From positions 1 to 10,263 of the forward strand of contig JALHTN010000682.1 in the NCBI GenBank assembly GCA_022865865.1: a stretch of DNA of 10,263 nucleotides. The letters are read 5' to 3'. The position numbers and the translations under genes are program-made. Positions 7,726-10,263 of the stretch are shown piece by piece. Every line of letters starts with the position of its first letter. Within the stretch, counting starts at the first letter, position 1. The notes under the pieces were generated by a model. It worked only from the letters and a program-made list of their open reading frames with translations, was not told where the DNA came from and searched no databases. Source of the stretch: Anaerolineales bacterium. GTDB taxonomy: Bacteria; Chloroflexota; Anaerolineae; Anaerolineales; UBA4823.

Positions 7726-8166
7726 ATGACAAAAGAAGAATTTTTGACCGTACGTTGGAATAACTTGCTTACGCTGGGACTGGGACTTATCTTGCTGATT
7801 TATGTTGGCATCGTCTTATCCACTTCGCTAATGTCTGACAGAGCAGCCTTTATCGGGCTTGTGGTTATCGGGGTGTTTTACTGAATAGTTGTCGAACAAC
7901 ATACAAACATGCGGTTCGCATGGTTAAGGAAAAACTCAGCTAACCACGTTTCAGTTAAACAGAGCTTCACTAACCGACTCATATATATTGCTTACAATGT
8001 TATCTGGTGGATACCTATCGTGCTTCCCTTTACCAAGATAATCGACTACCGGACGGGCTTCATAGCGTTTTTCGTAGTTACGATCATAAGGGCCGGTGTT
8101 AATCTGTATAGGAACAACGTCCTCAATCCGGAACAGGCCGAGAGTTTTCCCCTCCGCGCAGTTTGA
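7726..8166 (+). pseudogene. Four-helix membrane protein gene interrupted by an in-frame TGA
   Basis: One continuous frame of 147 codons, including the terminal stop, is broken only by TGA at 7882-7884. The first part has a good ribosome site (AAAGGA, 7712-7717, 8 nt spacing) and encodes 52 residues starting MTKEEFLTVRWNN. The second part continues in the same frame with IVVEQHTN, then residue 62 onward (MRFAWLRKNS...) to LRAV and its stop at 8164-8166. Hydrophobic helices lie near residues 15-34, 41-60 (cut by the stop), 85-105 and 111-127, so the TGA falls inside helix 2. A change from TGG (Trp) or CGA would suffice. The downstream ATG at 7909 has no ribosome site, so the second half is unlikely to be translated alone. 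TGA is a normal stop elsewhere here (MDR1, MDR2, MDR3, DUF6326). I do not recognise the family. The gene holds the membrane-protein slot before MDR3. Confidence 0.8.
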
Positions 8167-8251
8167 ATAGTTGAAAGATAAAACTGACACCATCTACGGG
8201 CAGGTGATACGCCAGGCCTTTAAGACCTAAATAACCAAATCAATGTAAATT

Positions 8252-8257
8252 AGGAGG
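8252..8257 (+). promoter_or_regulatory. Ribosome binding site that fixes the GTG start of MDR3
   Basis: A perfect AGGAGG lies 7 nt before GTG 8265. The paralogues start with ATG followed by the same AAA-GC-ATT-GT codons, so alignment and ribosome site agree that GTG is the true start. Confidence 0.88.
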
Positions 8258-8264
8258 AATACCC

Positions 8265-9254
8265 GTGAAAGCAATTGTACACACAAAATACGGACCACCG
8301 GATGAACTTCAGCTCAAAGAGGTAGAAAAACCTGTTCCCAAGGCGGATGAAGTACTTATAAAGATACATGCGACAACAGTAACAACCACAGACTGTAACC
8401 TTCGAAATTTCACATTTGTGCCTAAGGTGTTCCTGCTACCATCGCGATTGCAACTTGGTTTCACAAAACCAAAAATAAATATTCTTGGGGTTGAACTGGC
8501 AGGAGAAATTGAAGCTGCAGGCGTAGATGTAGAACGATTTAAAAAAGGGGATCAGGTTTTTGGATCATCCGAACCCGCTTTAGGCGCCCATGCCGAGTAC
8601 ATCTGCATGCCCGAAAACGGGGCGCTGACGATAAAACCGCCCAACACAACCTGGGAAGAAGCTGCCTCCATTACATTGGCGGGAAATACCGCCTTATATT
8701 TTATTAGGGATCAGGGCAATATCCAGGCCGGAGGTAAAGTTCTTATCAATGGCGCTTCCGGAGGTATTGGTACTTTTGCTGTACAGCTCGCCAAATACTA
8801 TGGCGCCGATGTTACCGGGGTATGCGGTACCACGAATTTAGAAATGGTGAAATCCCTGGGAGCCGATAAGGTCATTGACTACACCAAAGAAGATTTTACC
8901 AAAAGCAATGAGAAATATGATGTCATTTTTGATGTAGTAGGCAAGACTTCGTTTTCACACAGCAAAAGCTCGCTGAATGAAGGTGGAATCTATCTTGCGA
9001 CTCTCCCTACGCTTGGAGTTATTCTACACATGTTGTCGACTTCAATAATCGGCAGCAAGAAAGTCAAAAACGGGAACGCGGTCCCTAAAGTAGACAATTT
9101 AATCTTCTTAAAAGAGCTTGTTGAGGCGGGAAAACTAATACCGGTCATAGATAGAAGCTACCCATTGGGGCAGACTGCTGAGGCCTTCCGGTATGTTGAA
9201 AAAGGGCATAAAAAGGGGAATGTAGTCATAACTGTGGAGCATAATAGCAAATGA
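8265..9254 (+). CDS. Zinc-free MDR-family NAD(P)-dependent oxidoreductase (MDR3)
   Basis: Third paralogue, 329 residues, starting at GTG. It has the GroES-like domain, GDQVFG at 95-100, the cofactor loop GASGGIG (163-169), [10 protein letters not shown] (197-206) and VGKTSFS (225-231). It ends in EHNSK, like MDR1 but with two more residues. No zinc-ligand cysteine cluster is visible. Predicted role: soluble NAD(P)H-dependent reduction of a carbonyl, enone or quinone, substrate unknown. It is closest to MDR1 at both ends. A 22-nt block near the start (8283-8304 with 3348-3369) and a 26-nt block near the stop (9219-9244 with 4269-4294) are identical, while residues 41-75 are very different. It lies 98 nt after the broken membrane gene with no terminator, so it should be transcribed from promoter copy 3. 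The 130 nt after it hold only weak hairpins without a T-run. Confidence 0.93.
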   Translation: MKAIVHTKYGPPDELQLKEVEKPVPKADEVLIKIHATTVTTTDCNLRNFTFVPKVFLLPSRLQLGFTKPKINILGVELAGEIEAAGVDVERFKKGDQVFGSSEPALGAHAEYICMPENGALTIKPPNTTWEEAASITLAGNTALYFIRDQGNIQAGGKVLINGASGGIGTFAVQLAKYYGADVTGVCGTTNLEMVKSLGADKVIDYTKEDFTKSNEKYDVIFDVVGKTSFSHSKSSLNEGGIYLATLPTLGVILHMLSTSIIGSKKVKNGNAVPKVDNLIFLKELVEAGKLIPVIDRSYPLGQTAEAFRYVEKGHKKGNVVITVEHNSK

Positions 9255-9384
9255 CACCCCGTAGCTTAGAAACATCGCCACTTGTTTATGCAAGAGGTGT
9301 AGGGTAGTGGGCGCTCCACACGTGATTAAATCTGAAGTAGCCGATATGTAAACTGTTTATTTTCATTCATAAAGGAGAGAAAAA

Positions 9385-9822
9385 ATGAATTCAGAAAAAA
9401 AGATGGCAACAATCTTGGAAGATCCGAAGATAAATATTAAGATAAAGCTTTCAGGATTATGGGTTGCTAATATGTTTTTATTTATATATGTGGATTATTT
9501 CGGATTATATATACCGGGGGTTATGGAGAAAATAATAGAGGGAGAAGTAGCTCATACAGGTATTCAAGTTTCTCAAGTATTTTTGTTGGCAGGCATAACA
9601 TTAATGATGATTCCGAGTCTTATGATTTTCTTGTCCCTGACATTGCCGGCTAAAGCGAATCGTTGGACAAACATCATCGTGGGTATATTCAAAATTGCTG
9701 TTGTGGTAGGAGGCCTAATAGGAGAGTCTTGGGCTTATTATATATTTGGATCTATTGTAGAAGTTGTGCTTCTTTCACTAATTGTCTGGTATGCATGGAA
9801 ATGGCCTAAACAGGAAGCATGA
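9385..9822 (+). CDS. DUF6326 family small membrane protein
   Basis: 145 residues with four membrane segments, near 22-44, 63-86, 93-113 and 115-138. The pattern LSGLWVANMFLFIYVDYFG, IPSLMIFLSLTLP, NRWTNIIVGI and a closing WYAWKWP agrees with the DUF6326 family as I know it; its function is unknown. The ribosome site AAGGAG (9372-9377), 7 nt from the ATG, is good. The gene is visibly AT-rich, with many ATA isoleucine codons and A- or T-ending codons, unlike the GC-richer regulator and MDR genes. That suggests a separate origin, by inference from base use. It lies between MDR3 and MDR4, repeating the membrane protein-MDR order seen elsewhere here. Confidence 0.82.
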   Translation: MNSEKKMATILEDPKINIKIKLSGLWVANMFLFIYVDYFGLYIPGVMEKIIEGEVAHTGIQVSQVFLLAGITLMMIPSLMIFLSLTLPAKANRWTNIIVGIFKIAVVVGGLIGESWAYYIFGSIVEVVLLSLIVWYAWKWPKQEA

Positions 9823-9866
9823 GTCGATTTCATTTAAACCGAATAAATCGCACCAACTACTCGTTC

Positions 9867-9901
9867 AATTCGTGATACAAGTTGTACAGCTCAGTCGAAT
9901 T
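9867..9901. promoter_or_regulatory. Nested small inverted repeats upstream of MDR4 (weak)
   Basis: AATTCG (9867-9872) pairs with CGAATT (9896-9901), and inside lies TACAA-G-TTGTA (9876-9886). There is no T-run, so this is not a terminator. It could be an operator or an RNA fold just ahead of the MDR4 ribosome site, but short AT-rich repeats like this also arise by chance. Confidence 0.2.
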
Positions 9902-9924
9902 AAAGTGATCTTGGAGGAATACTT

Positions 9925-10263
9925 ATGAAAGCAATTGTATATGAAAAATACGGGCCTCCGGACGTCCTTCAGCTCAAAGAGGTAGAAAAACCTACTCCCA
10001 AGGACAATGAAATACTGGTAAGGGTATACGCGACAACAGTATCATCAGGGGTGTTGTTGGCTCGAAGTGGCAAACACCCAGATTCCAAATTTTTAACTCT
10101 CATGGTGCGAATAATGTTTGGTCTCAGAAAACCAAAAAAAACTATACTAGGGTATGAGCTATCCGGAGAAATTGAATCAGTGGGCAAAGATGTAAAACTG
10201 TTTAGGGAAGGTGACCAAGTTTATGGAACTACCACCGGGTTGAGGGCTGGTGCTTATGCCGAG
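9925..10263 (+). CDS. Zinc-free MDR-family NAD(P)-dependent oxidoreductase (MDR4), 3'-truncated by window edge
   Basis: The first 113 codons of a fourth paralogue; the frame is open to the last base. [20 protein letters not shown] (1-20), [12 protein letters not shown] (76-87) and GDQVYG (96-101) mark the GroES-like domain. The cofactor domain lies beyond the window. GGAGG (9913-9917), 7 nt from the ATG, supports the start. A 27-nt block (9967-9993) is identical to MDR1 (3372-3398) and MDR3 (8307-8333). Around residues 62-73 it is most like MDR1 (RIMFGL followed by basic residues and TI). Residues 41-60 are unlike any of the other three. It follows the DUF6326 gene by 102 nt, and no clear separate promoter was seen. 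Confidence 0.92.
   Translation, partial: MKAIVYEKYGPPDVLQLKEVEKPTPKDNEILVRVYATTVSSGVLLARSGKHPDSKFLTLMVRIMFGLRKPKKTILGYELSGEIESVGKDVKLFREGDQVYGTTTGLRAGAYAE

Noticed and set aside
7882..7884. TGA decoded as Trp or selenocysteine
   Set aside because: Several intact genes here end in TGA, so it is a normal stop. No SECIS-like hairpin is evident just downstream, and the family is not a known selenoprotein.
7909..8166. Separate 85-residue gene starting at ATG 7909
   Set aside because: It has no ribosome site and continues in the same frame as the well-initiated 7726 gene. It is better read as the 3' half of one broken gene.
9277..9336. Terminator or RNA gene in the 130-nt gap after MDR3
   Set aside because: Only short imperfect stems (CTTG/CAAG, GTGG/CCAC) are visible, with no T-run and no recognisable RNA fold.
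9969..10187. Reverse-strand frame opposite MDR4, similar to one opposite MDR1 (3374-3586)
   Set aside because: The similarity between these antisense frames is explained by the homology of the sense MDR genes.

Overview
The window looks like part of a bacterial chromosome, most likely from the Chloroflexota (Anaerolineae-like). This rests on family content: a very large MalT-type LuxR regulator and a cluster of zinc-free MDR oxidoreductases beginning MKAIV, both commonly expanded in that phylum. There is no rRNA or other phylogenetic marker, so the assignment is an inference. All supported genes lie on the + strand. I found no tRNA, rRNA, CRISPR array or transposase.

Layout. (1) 2-2488: the 3' part of a MalT/LuxR-type ATP-dependent regulator, closed by a strong terminator at 2541-2569. 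(2) 2590-6098: transcription unit A. It opens with promoter-repeat copy 1, followed by a small membrane protein, MDR1, a DUF4386 membrane protein and MDR2. (3) 6118-7430: unit B. It opens with promoter-repeat copy 2, followed by an acyltransferase-3 membrane enzyme whose natural start is cut off by an in-frame TAA, and ends in a strong terminator. (4) 7461-10263: unit C. It opens with promoter-repeat copy 3, followed by an attC-like folded sequence, a four-helix membrane gene broken by an in-frame TGA, MDR3, a DUF6326 membrane protein and MDR4, which runs off the window.

Two patterns stand out. First, each of the four MDR paralogues is preceded by a small polytopic membrane protein, and these four membrane proteins do not look alike. 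The result is a repeated [membrane protein - MDR] module. The MDR copies keep near-identical ends but differ in the region expected to line the substrate pocket. Second, three transcription units start from the same promoter cassette. It has a 23-nt identical core containing the inverted repeat GGTATGACACTAATACC, which overlaps a -35 box 18 nt from a TATATT-like -10. The simplest model is one local regulon, possibly controlled by the MalT-like regulator next to it. That link, and the substrates of the MDR enzymes, are not shown by the sequence.

The region also shows active rearrangement and decay: two genes with premature stops, a membrane gene whose 5' end matches the ribosome site and first codons of an MDR gene, shared exact blocks between MDR copies, and an AT-rich DUF6326 gene unlike its neighbours. 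The only stretch over 300 bases without a gene (7393-7725) holds a terminator, promoter copy 3 and the attC-like fold.
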